Notes under the pieces: model-generated
Database searches by the model: none
What the model was told of the DNA's origin: nothing
The model's input: only the letters and a program-made list of their open reading frames with translations
Position numbers and translations under genes: made by a program
From: a virus
Length of the DNA: 64,000 bases
IMG/VR virus record: IMGVR_UViG_3300037240_000024
Coordinates: 1 to 64,000 of that record
Reading direction: 5' to 3' (one strand)
Shown here: positions 16,692 through 26,144 of the stretch, piece after piece
Numbering within the stretch: the first letter of the stretch is position 1
How the letters are laid out: the number at the start of each line of letters is the position of its first letter

Positions 16692-19600
16692 TGCCCGATC
16701 CCTTCACCCAGACCGACCCGCTGACGCAGCCGTATCTCGGCGGAACGCCCGCGCCACAGCCTCCCGCCGCGCCGAAAAGCGTCGTTGGGTCTATGATCGC
16801 GCCGGGAGCCCCGAAGCCTCCTGCCGCCACGGCCGCGCCCGCGCAGTCCCCCGGCCTGCCCGCATCGGCTCCGCAGCCGCAAGCACAGCAGCAGCAGCAG
16901 CCCGGTAGCGTCGACCAGTTCATGCAACTTGTCCGCACGCACGAGAGCGGCGGCAACGATAAGGCATCGTCCGGCGTGGCGAACGGGCGCTATCAGTTCA
17001 CTCCCGCGACATGGGCGGGCGTGGCGAAGGAGCATCCCGAATTGGGGTTGCAGCCGCAGGACATTTGGGACGGGGCCAAGCAAGACCTCGCGATGCGCGC
17101 GATTAGCAAGGACTACGTCAACGTTCTGACGATGAACGGTATTCAACCGTCGATGCCGAATATGTTCATGCTGCACTTCCTCGGAACGGGTGGCGGGCCG
17201 AAGTTTCTGAAGCAGATGCAGGCTAATCCGAACGCCAACGCAGCGGCGCTATTCCCGACCGAGGCACAATACAATCCGACTATTTTTCACGACAAAGGCG
17301 GCCAGCCACGCTCGCTTCAGCAGGTTTATGCGCTGATGACGAAGACGTTCGGCGGGCCGGCGGCGAGCATGGCCGGACCCGCCGCCGGAGAAATGAAGGC
17401 CATCGACTCGTTTGACAAGGCGTCGGGGGTTCCGACCGCCGTGCGCGGCTTCTCGGATCAGATGACTGCGTCCGCTGGCGCGCAGACGTCGCTGGAGGAG
17501 GTGAAACTGCCGCCGTTGTTGCCGGGCATGAAACTGGACGTGTCGACGAAACTGCCGCCGTTGTTGCCGGGCATGAAGCTCGACTATAACTCCAAGGAGC
17601 CGTTGAAGCAGGGCGCTTTCACCGATAAGGACGGCGTTTATCATCCCAGCGTAGAGGAAAAGAAGCCAGACGCGCCCGCGCCGGAAGTGATCGGCGTCGA
17701 TCCGACGACCGGGATGCCGGTGTTCGCCGATCCGAAATTGAACGCCGAAGAGCAGCAGGCCGAGACGGAGACCGCCAAGGGCTTCGCGGCCGGTGTCGCT
17801 CAGGACTTTACCGGCCCGGCGTCTCTTTTGCCGAACCCGTTGGGCGGTTACGCCGAGAAGGCCAACGAGTATCTGGACAAGACGGGCGATCCGGCGGCGC
17901 GCGTCGCGGGAAATATCGCCCCCATGTTGGCTCCTGTCGGAGAAGTGTTCGGAGGAATCAAGGCCGGTGCAAAAGCGATAGAGGGCGCCACATCGTTCAC
18001 CCAAGCGATGAAAGCTGCCGCATTGCCGGCGGGCAAAGCAGCCGGGACCGCCGGGTTGACAGGCGCTTTGGCCTCTAGCTCCAACCCGATCGGCAAGGAT
18101 GGCGACACGACGATGGGCGAACGCTGGGCTGGTAAAGGGCTTGGCATGGCGGAGAGCGGGCTGGTCGGCGGACTCCTTGGTGGTGGGATACCGCTTGCCG
18201 GCGCTGCTGGAAGCGCACTTATCGGTGAAGGAACTCGTCTCGGACGAATCATTTACGGAGCCGCCGGCAAAGAAGCCGACAAGATGGCCGAAGAACTTCG
18301 TACCGGCGTCAACGCCAAGACGGGCGAAGCGATCAGCGATCAGGATCGCGCGGCGCATATCGCTGCATTGGAGCGGTTTGGCGAAAAGGCGAAGCTGGCG
18401 AAACACGAAGACGACCTGAAGAAAATCACGGACGCGCAGGCGCAGCTCGCGGAGCGTGATCAGGTTCGCGCCGCTAAAGGTCGAGATGATCGTCAAGCGA
18501 CCGATCCGAAAGCCCTCGAAAAGCTGCGTGAGGGCGTCACTGCGCGGGCGCGCGAGCGCGTGTATCAAGCCGAAAGTCAGGCCAAAGAGGCCGGAGCCAC
18601 AGCGGAACAGGCCAAGGGCTACGCCGTCGAGCAAGAGCAGAAAGTCTTAGAGGCTAAGAACGCCGCGCAAGAGATTGCAACAGCGTTCACCAAGAACCCG
18701 CAGATGCCGAAAGAGGAATTTGGCGCGCTGGTGCAAAAAGCCGCCGACGATCTTGAGACCAAGGCCGAAGAGGCGCGTGAGGCCGCCGCCGATTTCAAAG
18801 GCGCCATGAAGTCTGCGCCGCCTGGGCCTGTCGTGAAGAACGATGGGGTCATGAAAGCGCTCGACCAAATTGAGGCCAGTAGCGCAGACCGAAGTGTCGA
18901 AGCCATCACGAACGAAGTCCGCAAGCAAGTTCAGACTTGGGCGCGCGACGAAGAGGGCGCATGGCAGATTGTCGATAAAAGCGGTTTGACCGTCGAACGC
19001 GCTGATTCGCTTCGCAAAGTTTTGAACACCGCGATGCGAAGTCGGACGATGGCGGTCGAAGGAGGCTCGGCCGACGCTTCCGCTGCGCAACACCATATTC
19101 GAACGGTGCTCAGAGCGTTGGAGGACGCGACTGGCGAGGCGCACCCTCCATATAACGAGGCCGTGAAAGCGTGGCGCGACAATTCGCGCGGGCCGCTAGA
19201 CGAGTTTTTGCCAAAGGAAGCGCTTGGCAAAATCACCAAGACGCAGGACTTTTCCGGTCGTTTCGCCATGAACGAAGGCCGGGTCGTCAACGAAATTTTG
19301 AACCAGTCGAACGCTGGGTCGGATGCGCTCGCGGTTCTTGCTCGCGATAATAAAGAGATCGTCGGCGCGACCGAAAAGTATCTGAATCGCCAACTTTTCG
19401 GGTTGGACGGACGGAACGTGCCGACAGTAAAATCCGTGACGTCGTTCATGGAAAAGAACGAGCCCACGCTGAGGAAATTGGGTCTTTACGGCAAATACGA
19501 GGGAATGCGTGACAAACTGGCGAGCGCCGGGGAAACGGTCAAAACAGCCGAGACCGGAGCGAAGACCGCTAATGACGCGGCTAAAAAAGCCGAAGCCCAG

Positions 19601-20143
19601 AGAATCGCGCTCGAAGGAATTGCCGGAGATCGCCGATCCGTTCTCGAAAGATCCAAGAAGATTCAGCCGGGCGGCGTGTTTACTCGCCTTGAAGAGGTCA
19701 GCCCTAAAGACGTCGCCAAAGGCGCCGACGCCAAAGCTGCTGCCGACGCCGCGCGATTGAAAGAGAAAGCGGCCGGCCCGAAAGCGGCTAGGGACGAAAC
19801 GGAAGCCAACATAAAATCTTTGGCTTCCGAGAAAACAAAAGCAGTCACGCAGAAAAGGGACTTCGAAGAGTTTGAGTCGTCACTCAAGAGCATCGCGCCT
19901 CGCGAAGTGCCTGCTCAAGCGCAGTCCGCCGTGGAGGCCCTTCACAAGAAAGGCTACATCACGAAGATCGAATTGGACGAAGCCAATCAGAAAATTGCAG
20001 AAATCAAGCAGAAGTATAAAGAAGCCGACTGGGCCGATAGGATACGCCACATGGTTATCTATCCGCTCGCCAGCGGCGCCTTTGGCATGCTGACCGGCTT
20101 AAGCGTCCACGAATACATGAGCACAAGAGCGAGGGCGCCATGA
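16691..20143 (+). CDS. Large ejection protein with lytic transglycosylase domain (1150 aa)
   Basis: ATG 16691 overlaps the previous stop (TGATG). After a Pro/Gln linker, residues ~75-215 form a lysozyme-like transglycosylase domain: THESGGNDKASSGVANGRYQ and FTPATW place the catalytic glutamate at about residue 84, and FMLHFLG follows later. A perfect 12-residue duplication, KLPPLLPGMKLD, occurs at ~272-298. A hydrophobic Gly/Ala-rich segment (~400-530) and very long charged coiled coils (~540-1120) follow. Such proteins are carried in the capsid, cleave peptidoglycan locally and help pass DNA across the envelope. Confidence 0.75.
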   Translation: MPDPFTQTDPLTQPYLGGTPAPQPPAAPKSVVGSMIAPGAPKPPAATAAPAQSPGLPASAPQPQAQQQQQPGSVDQFMQLVRTHESGGNDKASSGVANGRYQFTPATWAGVAKEHPELGLQPQDIWDGAKQDLAMRAISKDYVNVLTMNGIQPSMPNMFMLHFLGTGGGPKFLKQMQANPNANAAALFPTEAQYNPTIFHDKGGQPRSLQQVYALMTKTFGGPAASMAGPAAGEMKAIDSFDKASGVPTAVRGFSDQMTASAGAQTSLEEVKLPPLLPGMKLDVSTKLPPLLPGMKLDYNSKEPLKQGAFTDKDGVYHPSVEEKKPDAPAPEVIGVDPTTGMPVFADPKLNAEEQQAETETAKGFAAGVAQDFTGPASLLPNPLGGYAEKANEYLDKTGDPAARVAGNIAPMLAPVGEVFGGIKAGAKAIEGATSFTQAMKAAALPAGKAAGTAGLTGALASSSNPIGKDGDTTMGERWAGKGLGMAESGLVGGLLGGGIPLAGAAGSALIGEGTRLGRIIYGAAGKEADKMAEELRTGVNAKTGEAISDQDRAAHIAALERFGEKAKLAKHEDDLKKITDAQAQLAERDQVRAAKGRDDRQATDPKALEKLREGVTARARERVYQAESQAKEAGATAEQAKGYAVEQEQKVLEAKNAAQEIATAFTKNPQMPKEEFGALVQKAADDLETKAEEAREAAADFKGAMKSAPPGPVVKNDGVMKALDQIEASSADRSVEAITNEVRKQVQTWARDEEGAWQIVDKSGLTVERADSLRKVLNTAMRSRTMAVEGGSADASAAQHHIRTVLRALEDATGEAHPPYNEAVKAWRDNSRGPLDEFLPKEALGKITKTQDFSGRFAMNEGRVVNEILNQSNAGSDALAVLARDNKEIVGATEKYLNRQLFGLDGRNVPTVKSVTSFMEKNEPTLRKLGLYGKYEGMRDKLASAGETVKTAETGAKTANDAAKKAEAQRIALEGIAGDRRSVLERSKKIQPGGVFTRLEEVSPKDVAKGADAKAAADAARLKEKAAGPKAARDETEANIKSLASEKTKAVTQKRDFEEFESSLKSIAPREVPAQAQSAVEALHKKGYITKIELDEANQKIAEIKQKYKEADWADRIRHMVIYPLASGAFGMLTGLSVHEYMSTRARAP

Positions 20144-20460
20144 CCGATCTCCTCGCAGCCCTAGACACCGCCGTCGCCAAGCTGTTGGAGCAGGCTGGGC
20201 TCGGCGAAATAAAGCCCGAGAAGATCGATGCCACGCCAGCCGAGGCCGTCAAAGCCTTTGACTCGGCGATGGCATACGCCAAAATCAGACCGACCCTGGT
20301 TCCGAAAGTGAAAGAGGAGAGCGCCTTTGACGCAATTCAACGAGGATTCCACGGGAGCGGTGCGAAGACTGAGCGTCGAGGACGTCCCCCAAAGGACAAG
20401 GCCGCGCCCGATCCCATCCTCAACGGAGAGCCCCCCGGCTCCGACCTCTTCAACGCCTGA
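20140..20460 (+). CDS. Small protein overlapping the ejection gene (106 aa)
   Basis: ATG 20140 overlaps the ejection protein stop as ATGA. N-terminal helices (LLAALDTAVAKLLEQAGLGE) and a basic Gly/Arg/Pro stretch (TERRGRPPKDK) are visible; no family recognised. Its last 134 bp are also read in another frame by the following membrane-protein gene. Confidence 0.55.
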   Translation: MTDLLAALDTAVAKLLEQAGLGEIKPEKIDATPAEAVKAFDSAMAYAKIRPTLVPKVKEESAFDAIQRGFHGSGAKTERRGRPPKDKAAPDPILNGEPPGSDLFNA

Positions 20461-20659
20461 TCTCGTGGCCGCGTTCAAAGCGCTCGGCTACACGCTCTCG
20501 GCGCGCGCCCTGCTTTTGCTGGCGCTTCTGGGAGCGTTCGTGCTGGCGATTATGGCGATTATCCAGCAAACCCCCGCGTCCTTGGAGGTTTTGATCGCCT
20601 ATGCTATCTTCACGGTCATTCCGGTGGCCTACCTCGAAACCCGCCGGAACGGTCGATAA
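20327..20659 (+). CDS. Two-helix membrane protein with long out-of-frame overlap (110 aa)
   Basis: Starts at TTG 20327, with GAGGAG about 7 nt upstream, inside the preceding gene. The first 45 residues are polar and overlap it; then come two transmembrane helices, around ALLLLALLGAFVLAIMAII and VLIAYAIFTVIPVAYL. The membrane half lies outside the overlap and is clearly protein-like. It precedes the fibre cassette. A role at the envelope is likely; a holin-type function is possible but unproven. Confidence 0.6.
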   Translation: MTQFNEDSTGAVRRLSVEDVPQRTRPRPIPSSTESPPAPTSSTPDLVAAFKALGYTLSARALLLLALLGAFVLAIMAIIQQTPASLEVLIAYAIFTVIPVAYLETRRNGR

Positions 20660-20695
20660 ACAGGCCACGACCTGACATAAAACCAGGAGTTCGAC

Positions 20696-21337
20696 GTGTA
20701 CATCCCCGGCACGAAAACACAGACGAACTCCGACCCATTCTATGACGCCTCGGGCACGATTACGACGGGCGGCACGCCGCAGCTTATCCGGCCGATGGTG
20801 CCGAGCTGCTCGCATTTCGTCATTCAGAACCTCTCGTCCGCGAATTCGATGTACGTTGAGTTTGGATCAGCGCGCGCCACCGCCGCGCTCTCCAGCGGGA
20901 CGATCTCCGCGATTACTGTGACGAACGGCGGTTTCGGCTTCACCTACCCGCCCGTCGTGCGCTTCGCCGGTGGCGGTCATGCCGGGAACATGAAGTATCT
21001 CGGGCTTAATCAGCCGGGCGGCGACGGGCCGACCTCGACGCAAGTGAAGGGTCGAACGGCCATCGCGCACGCTGTCCTGACCTCCGGCGTCGTCACTTCG
21101 ATCGTCATCGACGACCCCGGCGCCGGCTACGTGATCGCGCCCTATGTCTTTATCGCCAACACGGGCCTCGACCCTTACGGCTGCGCCAATCCGTTCTTCG
21201 GCTCGGCGGTCTCCGGCATTCTGCTCGGCGCCGGCGGCGGCTCCTATTATTCGAACGGCACAGTCTGCACGACCGACCCCATCTCGATTTATTGCAGCGC
21301 CTCGGCGCAACCCTTCACGTTCAAGTGGATGGTCTAA
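20696..21337 (+). CDS. Fibre-cassette protein with the GYTxxP repeat (213 aa)
   Basis: GTG 20696 follows CCAGGAG. Two repeats of the family seen in the post-capsid and nozzle proteins are present (TNGGFGFTYPPVVRFAGGG and DPGAGYVIAPYVFIA). The N-terminal domain (PQLIRPMVPSCSHFVIQNLS) and C-terminal FKWMV look like a small virion-attachment module. It is the first gene of the receptor-binding cassette and is therefore a candidate adaptor between the nozzle and fibres. Confidence 0.6.
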   Translation: MYIPGTKTQTNSDPFYDASGTITTGGTPQLIRPMVPSCSHFVIQNLSSANSMYVEFGSARATAALSSGTISAITVTNGGFGFTYPPVVRFAGGGHAGNMKYLGLNQPGGDGPTSTQVKGRTAIAHAVLTSGVVTSIVIDDPGAGYVIAPYVFIANTGLDPYGCANPFFGSAVSGILLGAGGGSYYSNGTVCTTDPISIYCSASAQPFTFKWMV

Positions 21338-21931
21338 ATGGCTGCTCCGGCGCTCACCAATTACGCGGACGGCGTCGGCGCGGTAAACGGCGACAACCTC
21401 AACACGTTCGTTCAAGGCGGCGTGCTGTTGGCGCAGCTTCAACTTTTCCCCGGCGCATGGAACGGCCAAGTCGTCTATCTCGGCGGTTACACCTCGACGG
21501 GTGACGGCGGTCAAGGTTTTTTCTGGTGGAACTCCACATCCACCGCGACGAGCAACGGGGTGACGGTCATCGTTCCGTACGGAACGGTCGGCTATGGGGC
21601 CTGGCTGCGTCTTAACGACAACTCCGCTGGGGTATCGACGTTTCGGTACGTCACCGCAGGAACGAGCGACGTAGCGCGTTCAGTGGACTCAACGATCGTT
21701 TGGAAATCCACGGTCACGTCGGGCAAAACGGAAGTGCTCCCAGCGGCGAACATCTTGACGGCGGGGACGACGATGACTGTGAAAGACGGGAATTACACGT
21801 CGGCGAGCTACCCGATCACGGTGACTTCGACGGCGAGCACGATAGACTCGAATCCCTCGGACATAATTCAGCAGAACGGCGCGTCGCGTAGCTATCGCAC
21901 GGATGGCGTGTCGAATTGGGTGATCGTATGA
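21338..21931 (+). CDS. Tail fibre/spike head module (197 aa)
   Basis: The N-terminus NYADGVGAVNGDNLNTFVQG is nearly the same as that of the gene at 23395 (NGVGAVSGDNLNTFPQ), so the two are paralogous attachment modules. The following segment has GGYTSTGDGGQGFFWWNST, a motif common near the start of phage spike proteins. It is translationally coupled (ATGA) to the next gene, the larger beta-helix protein, so the two may assemble together. Confidence 0.65.
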   Translation: MAAPALTNYADGVGAVNGDNLNTFVQGGVLLAQLQLFPGAWNGQVVYLGGYTSTGDGGQGFFWWNSTSTATSNGVTVIVPYGTVGYGAWLRLNDNSAGVSTFRYVTAGTSDVARSVDSTIVWKSTVTSGKTEVLPAANILTAGTTMTVKDGNYTSASYPITVTSTASTIDSNPSDIIQQNGASRSYRTDGVSNWVIV

Positions 21932-23391
21932 AGCCTGTCGCTAAAAATCTTGCGTTGGCCGCGCTTCTTTTGGCAGGAACATCTCTGTCGTCAATGGATT
22001 TCGCTCGCGCGGCGTTCGATCCGCTTGACCCGCAGGCGACGGACAGCATTCAGATCTCTCCAACATTCTGCCCGTTCGCGCAATTGACGGGCACGATACC
22101 GAACGACGCCTGCATTCAGAGCGCCATAAATTACGCTTGCTCCACGGCGAACAGCCACACTGGAAACAACGCCGGAACGCTCATATTCACCAGGGCTAAC
22201 TACTATATCAAATTCGGCGTTAACGTCCCCGCCAGTTGCGCCGGTCTTTATTTCAAAGGTCAGGGCGCGGGAAATGGATACACGGCTAACGCCAACACTT
22301 ACATTTTCTCGGACAATAATTGTACGGGACCCATACTTAATTTCTACTCCGACGCCACACAGAATTATGTGTACGGTGGTGGAGTGAGAGACATTGCGTT
22401 TTACAACGCCCCCTTCAACGGTCTCCGCGACGGGAGCGTATCTTGCAAATACCCGCTTATACAAGCGTCTTATGGCGAGTTCATGAATTTTGAAAACATC
22501 TATTCGTGGCTGGCTTATCAGCAAATAAAACTGGTAGGCGGCATCCACAGCAAGATTGATTTTATGTTCTTGGATCAAGTGCTCCAAGACAGTCCCGGCG
22601 CACTCGAATTTATGGGTACAGGCGCTTCTTCAAAGTCTAGCACGGCTCCGCACACTCGGCAGGACGCCGTGCTTGTCCGAAAAGTATTCGGTGGCGGATC
22701 AGCCACTATCCAAGCCGGGCATAAACTCTTTACCGGAATTTGGTGGCACGCCTTTAGCGACACGCTGGAGTTACAAGACATCACTTTTGAGAACACAAAC
22801 AACGTCATCAAGATCGACTGCACGGGTGGCGGCGCCGCTGACATATCGGCGTGTCCTGCGTTTTTGCAGGCGTTTGACATTCAGGGGGAGGGGGCAGGCG
22901 GAAATCTTTTCGACGCTCAGGATTTTCAACATCTGAGCATCACAGACTCCTATTTCCATTGTTTTGAAGCCAGTCTCTACGGCGGTTGCAACGACGCCAT
23001 GTTTTTGAGAAATGGTATTTTCTCTCAAACTTCCGGCGTCCAAATTAAAGGCGGTCAATTCGATTCGGGTCAACACGCTGGCATAGAGGCCGAAATACAG
23101 GGCTTAAATATCTCGGGAGCTTCGCTATTTAACAACAATTTGGGAAATAGCGGCGGAGCCGACATAGGCGTCAACACGCCAGGGGCGGGACATCTATCCG
23201 GTCAAATCAGCATAGCGAATAACTTCTTCTGCCTAAGTTCAGGAAACACGCTCAGCGAGGTGGCCGTTTTATTTTCTAACGGCTTGGATTACTTGCAAGC
23301 CACGCAGAATATGTTTGACGGATGCGGAAGCGGCGTTGTGAACAACTCCGGCGGAAGCCACGTCACTGTCACCCCGAACGTGGGCCCGTAA
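21928..23391 (+). CDS. Beta-helix spike-like protein with N-terminal signal peptide (487 aa)
   Basis: ATG 21928 gives MKPVAKNLALAALLLAGTS followed by a polar segment with ARA-A, a typical Sec signal peptide and cleavage site. The rest is rich in short strands and Asn/Gly turns, as in pectate-lyase-type parallel beta helices (for example FENIYSWLAYQQIKL, LEFMGTG, LNISGASLFNNN), and contains about a dozen cysteines. Such proteins bind or cleave host glycans. The base composition is visibly less GC-rich than that of neighbouring genes, which suggests recent acquisition. Secretion signals are not expected on virion spikes. Confidence 0.6.
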   Translation: MKPVAKNLALAALLLAGTSLSSMDFARAAFDPLDPQATDSIQISPTFCPFAQLTGTIPNDACIQSAINYACSTANSHTGNNAGTLIFTRANYYIKFGVNVPASCAGLYFKGQGAGNGYTANANTYIFSDNNCTGPILNFYSDATQNYVYGGGVRDIAFYNAPFNGLRDGSVSCKYPLIQASYGEFMNFENIYSWLAYQQIKLVGGIHSKIDFMFLDQVLQDSPGALEFMGTGASSKSSTAPHTRQDAVLVRKVFGGGSATIQAGHKLFTGIWWHAFSDTLELQDITFENTNNVIKIDCTGGGAADISACPAFLQAFDIQGEGAGGNLFDAQDFQHLSITDSYFHCFEASLYGGCNDAMFLRNGIFSQTSGVQIKGGQFDSGQHAGIEAEIQGLNISGASLFNNNLGNSGGADIGVNTPGAGHLSGQISIANNFFCLSSGNTLSEVAVLFSNGLDYLQATQNMFDGCGSGVVNNSGGSHVTVTPNVGP

Positions 23392-23394
23392 GCC

Positions 23395-23760
23395 ATGGCC
23401 AATCCGGCGCCTGCAAATTTTCAGAACGGCGTCGGCGCGGTCAGCGGCGACAATCTCAACACGTTCCCGCAGGTGGTTTTCAATCTGGCGCAACTCCGAA
23501 CTTTCACCGGCGTCGCCAGTTCGGTCGCCTTCGTTCTTGGAGCGGTGGCGCCGAACGACGGCGGCCAGTCTTTCTATTTCTATCAGTCGAGCGGTTCTTA
23601 CGTGGACAATGGGACGTCGGTGATCGTTCCGTACTTTTCTTTGACGGGGGCGTGGATTCAGATCCAATTCTCTCTTAACGGCGCGGCCTACCCGACTTCT
23701 AATCCTGGCGCCGGGTCCGGTCTGATTTGGAATAATCAGGGGTTTCTATGCGTAGCCTAA
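23395..23760 (+). CDS. Second fibre head module (121 aa)
   Basis: Paralogue of the N-terminal part of the 21338 gene: NGVGAVSGDNLNTF followed by a segment with APNDGGQSFYFYQSSGSYVD and VIVPYFSLTGAWIQIQ. Its stop lies 13 nt inside the next gene. The repeated order head module then signal-peptide beta-helix protein (21338/21928 and 23395/23748) suggests duplication of a two-gene fibre unit. Confidence 0.65.
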   Translation: MANPAPANFQNGVGAVSGDNLNTFPQVVFNLAQLRTFTGVASSVAFVLGAVAPNDGGQSFYFYQSSGSYVDNGTSVIVPYFSLTGAWIQIQFSLNGAAYPTSNPGAGSGLIWNNQGFLCVA

Positions 23761-25784
23761 AGAACGCCATTCTCTACGCGCCGCTTGTCGTGGTGTTGGC
23801 GTCAATCGCGCCGAAACCGGCGCTCGCCGCCGGCTCGACCTATCTGCCGTCGATTGGCTGCACAGGCTACCCGTACGGCCACACGACCAGTAATCCGATC
23901 ACCTGCTCCCCGACGATCCCTTCGGGGGATCTGGGGCCGGGGGCGGCGGCGACAAATCTTGGCGTAAATCAAGTGTCTCCGACCGAACCGCGATACGGTG
24001 GGGTTTGCGACGGCAGCACGGTTGACACGGCGGCTTTCGACGCCGCCATCACGGCCTCTACGCTTATTGTCCTTCCGGCCGGTAAAACCTGCCTCGTGGG
24101 GAACCTCGTTCTCACCAGTCGGCAGGTTCTGGATTGCAACAATTCCTTGCTCAACGCCGCGCCCGGCGCGCTGTGGATAGTGAAGAAAACAGGTTTTGCG
24201 TCTCAGATCAGAAACTGCCTTTTTAGCGATCCGACTTTGATTACGATGCAGACGACGACGCTTTCGTCGGGCGTCGCGTCGGGCGTCAACATCCTCCCTG
24301 TCGTGAGCGCGGCGACGTTCCAAGCCAACATGATCGCCACGGTGCAGCTCGCCAGTGGAGCTTACTGGACGAGCAAGGTTACTTCCGTGAATGTGGGCGG
24401 CAATACGATCACTTTGGCGGACCCGATCCCTTGGACCGTGACAGCCATCGCGGTCGGCAGTGGCGGGACAGGCTGGGGTAGTGACGAAGCGGTGTTGTTG
24501 GGTGTGGATGGTGCTCCGACGACGCTAGGTTTGACGACTACAGCAGGGGCGATAACGGGTGTGACGATCGATGCTCCGGGGCTCTACCAGTTGAATCCCG
24601 GCTCTCCGCTCGCGCCTTTCGATCCAAAAGCACCGGCCGCCTTCGGGGCGAGCCTCAACGTCACTTATGGCGGCGCGCTTGCCGGCGCGTTTGTGGACGC
24701 GGCTTTTGGTGTAGTGACCGACGATCAGGCCAATGGCGGGACGATCGAGAACGTCACCATCGGCGAAGCCCCAGTCGGGCTTGAGGTACTTGCCTCGATC
24801 GGAACGACTACGGAAGAAAACATCCGGAGTTTTAACGTAAACGCTGCAATCTTGACCGCTTTTGCCAAATTGTCAGGGGTTAACAACACGGTTTTCGACA
24901 AACTTATCGGCACCGGCTTCACGCATCACGCATCGGCTTACGGCGCAACTGGACTTTATATTGAAGGTGATAGTCGCACCTACGCCAATGGTGGCAATAC
25001 TTACGATTTTTGGACACTCGGGTTTGAAACCGGGATGTTGGATATGAACGGCCAGCTAGATCACATTCTGCACGGGATCGTAGATACGAACAGAAACTAC
25101 GGAATGGTGTGCATCGGCTGTCAGTACACCGATTTCGTACACTTATTCGCTTCTTTCACCGGGCCAAACGCCATTCCATCTCTTGGTTCTACGGCCGGCA
25201 AAGGCATAGGCGCATACTTTGGTAGTGGCGCAGTCAATCCGGCGATTAACGATTCAGTCACTAAGCTCACCTCATCTAATAATGTCTCAGACCTGCACTT
25301 CGGAGATGGTGCGGGGAGCGTGAAGATCGGCGAGCCGTGGGGGCCATCCAAGATTATGACCACGCCGAATACCGGGTCGATTTCGCTCTACTCGTCCACG
25401 GCGATCGTGGCGTTCTCGACTTTGCAGGTTGGCGGCCTGACGACGCCTCGCTATTTGGCTCCCGGCAACATCTCTGCGACACAAACAGTGTCGGCGCTCG
25501 CCGGGGTTTACGGAATGATTTCCGGTGGCTCGATCAGAAGCTCAATCGCGCCGGGAGTGGACACATACACGGCCATCATCTACACGAACCAATGGAGTGG
25601 AAGCGCCTATCTGGGCTGGAATTCTGTCGGCTCTTGCACCTGGACGAGCACAGCGACGGGGTGTAACATCAACAACTCGGGCGTGGTGATCGCGCCACTG
25701 GATCAGATCGATCTTGGGTTAGCGACGTCAGGTGCGACGTTTGTCGCTAATCAGACGATTACAGCGCAAGTGACGGGGCAGTGA
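23748..25784 (+). CDS. Signal-peptide beta-helix fibre protein (678 aa)
   Basis: The N-terminus MRSLKNAILYAPLVVVLASI, followed by ALAAGS, is a Sec-type signal peptide. Residues ~90-160 resemble the start of a pectate-lyase-type helix (DTAAFDAAITASTLIVLPAG, KTCLVGNLVLTS, a pattern common in phage spikes), and one GGTGW/GLYQLNPG repeat occurs mid-protein. The C-terminal ~130 residues look like a compact trimerisation or glycan-binding tip (TYTAIIYTNQWSGSAYLGW). Role inferred: host-surface glycan recognition. Confidence 0.6.
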   Translation: MRSLKNAILYAPLVVVLASIAPKPALAAGSTYLPSIGCTGYPYGHTTSNPITCSPTIPSGDLGPGAAATNLGVNQVSPTEPRYGGVCDGSTVDTAAFDAAITASTLIVLPAGKTCLVGNLVLTSRQVLDCNNSLLNAAPGALWIVKKTGFASQIRNCLFSDPTLITMQTTTLSSGVASGVNILPVVSAATFQANMIATVQLASGAYWTSKVTSVNVGGNTITLADPIPWTVTAIAVGSGGTGWGSDEAVLLGVDGAPTTLGLTTTAGAITGVTIDAPGLYQLNPGSPLAPFDPKAPAAFGASLNVTYGGALAGAFVDAAFGVVTDDQANGGTIENVTIGEAPVGLEVLASIGTTTEENIRSFNVNAAILTAFAKLSGVNNTVFDKLIGTGFTHHASAYGATGLYIEGDSRTYANGGNTYDFWTLGFETGMLDMNGQLDHILHGIVDTNRNYGMVCIGCQYTDFVHLFASFTGPNAIPSLGSTAGKGIGAYFGSGAVNPAINDSVTKLTSSNNVSDLHFGDGAGSVKIGEPWGPSKIMTTPNTGSISLYSSTAIVAFSTLQVGGLTTPRYLAPGNISATQTVSALAGVYGMISGGSIRSSIAPGVDTYTAIIYTNQWSGSAYLGWNSVGSCTWTSTATGCNINNSGVVIAPLDQIDLGLATSGATFVANQTITAQVTGQ

Positions 25785-25796
25785 CGGGGCAGTGAC

Positions 25797-26144
25797 GTGC
25801 TGAAATCCGTTTTGATCGTTTTGCTTTTGTCTTGCGCGCCCGCGCAGGCGCAGTACTTTCCATGCCCCTCCTTCACGGCCGGTTGGGCGGTCAGCGGGCC
25901 AGTGCCGATCACGTCGGTCGCCTATGACCAGCAGACGCAGATCCTGTCGGTCGTCTGGTACGCCACGCAGCCGACGCAGTACTATCCGGTGCCGCTCAGC
26001 GTCATGCAGGCGTTTAATGGTTCCCACAATCTTCTCGCCACTTTCAACGCCTACGTCTCGGGACGCTATCATCCGATCTGGCTTCAGGAGAAGTCGAACT
26101 GCCCGGTCCTTCAGGATGGAGGGGGTTACATATGGGTCGACTGA
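25797..26144 (+). CDS. Exported KTSC-like small protein (115 aa)
   Basis: GTG 25797 gives MLKSVLIVLLLSCAPAQAQ, a short classical signal peptide with AQA cleavage site. The mature part, TSVAYDQQTQILSVVWY, YYPVPLSVMQAF, FNAYVSGRYHPI, matches the layout of a KTSC domain (small beta domain, often fused to lysyl-tRNA synthetases or found alone in phages). It lies between two fibre genes. A tandem GTGACGGGGCA repeat immediately precedes the start codon. Confidence 0.55.
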   Translation: MLKSVLIVLLLSCAPAQAQYFPCPSFTAGWAVSGPVPITSVAYDQQTQILSVVWYATQPTQYYPVPLSVMQAFNGSHNLLATFNAYVSGRYHPIWLQEKSNCPVLQDGGGYIWVD

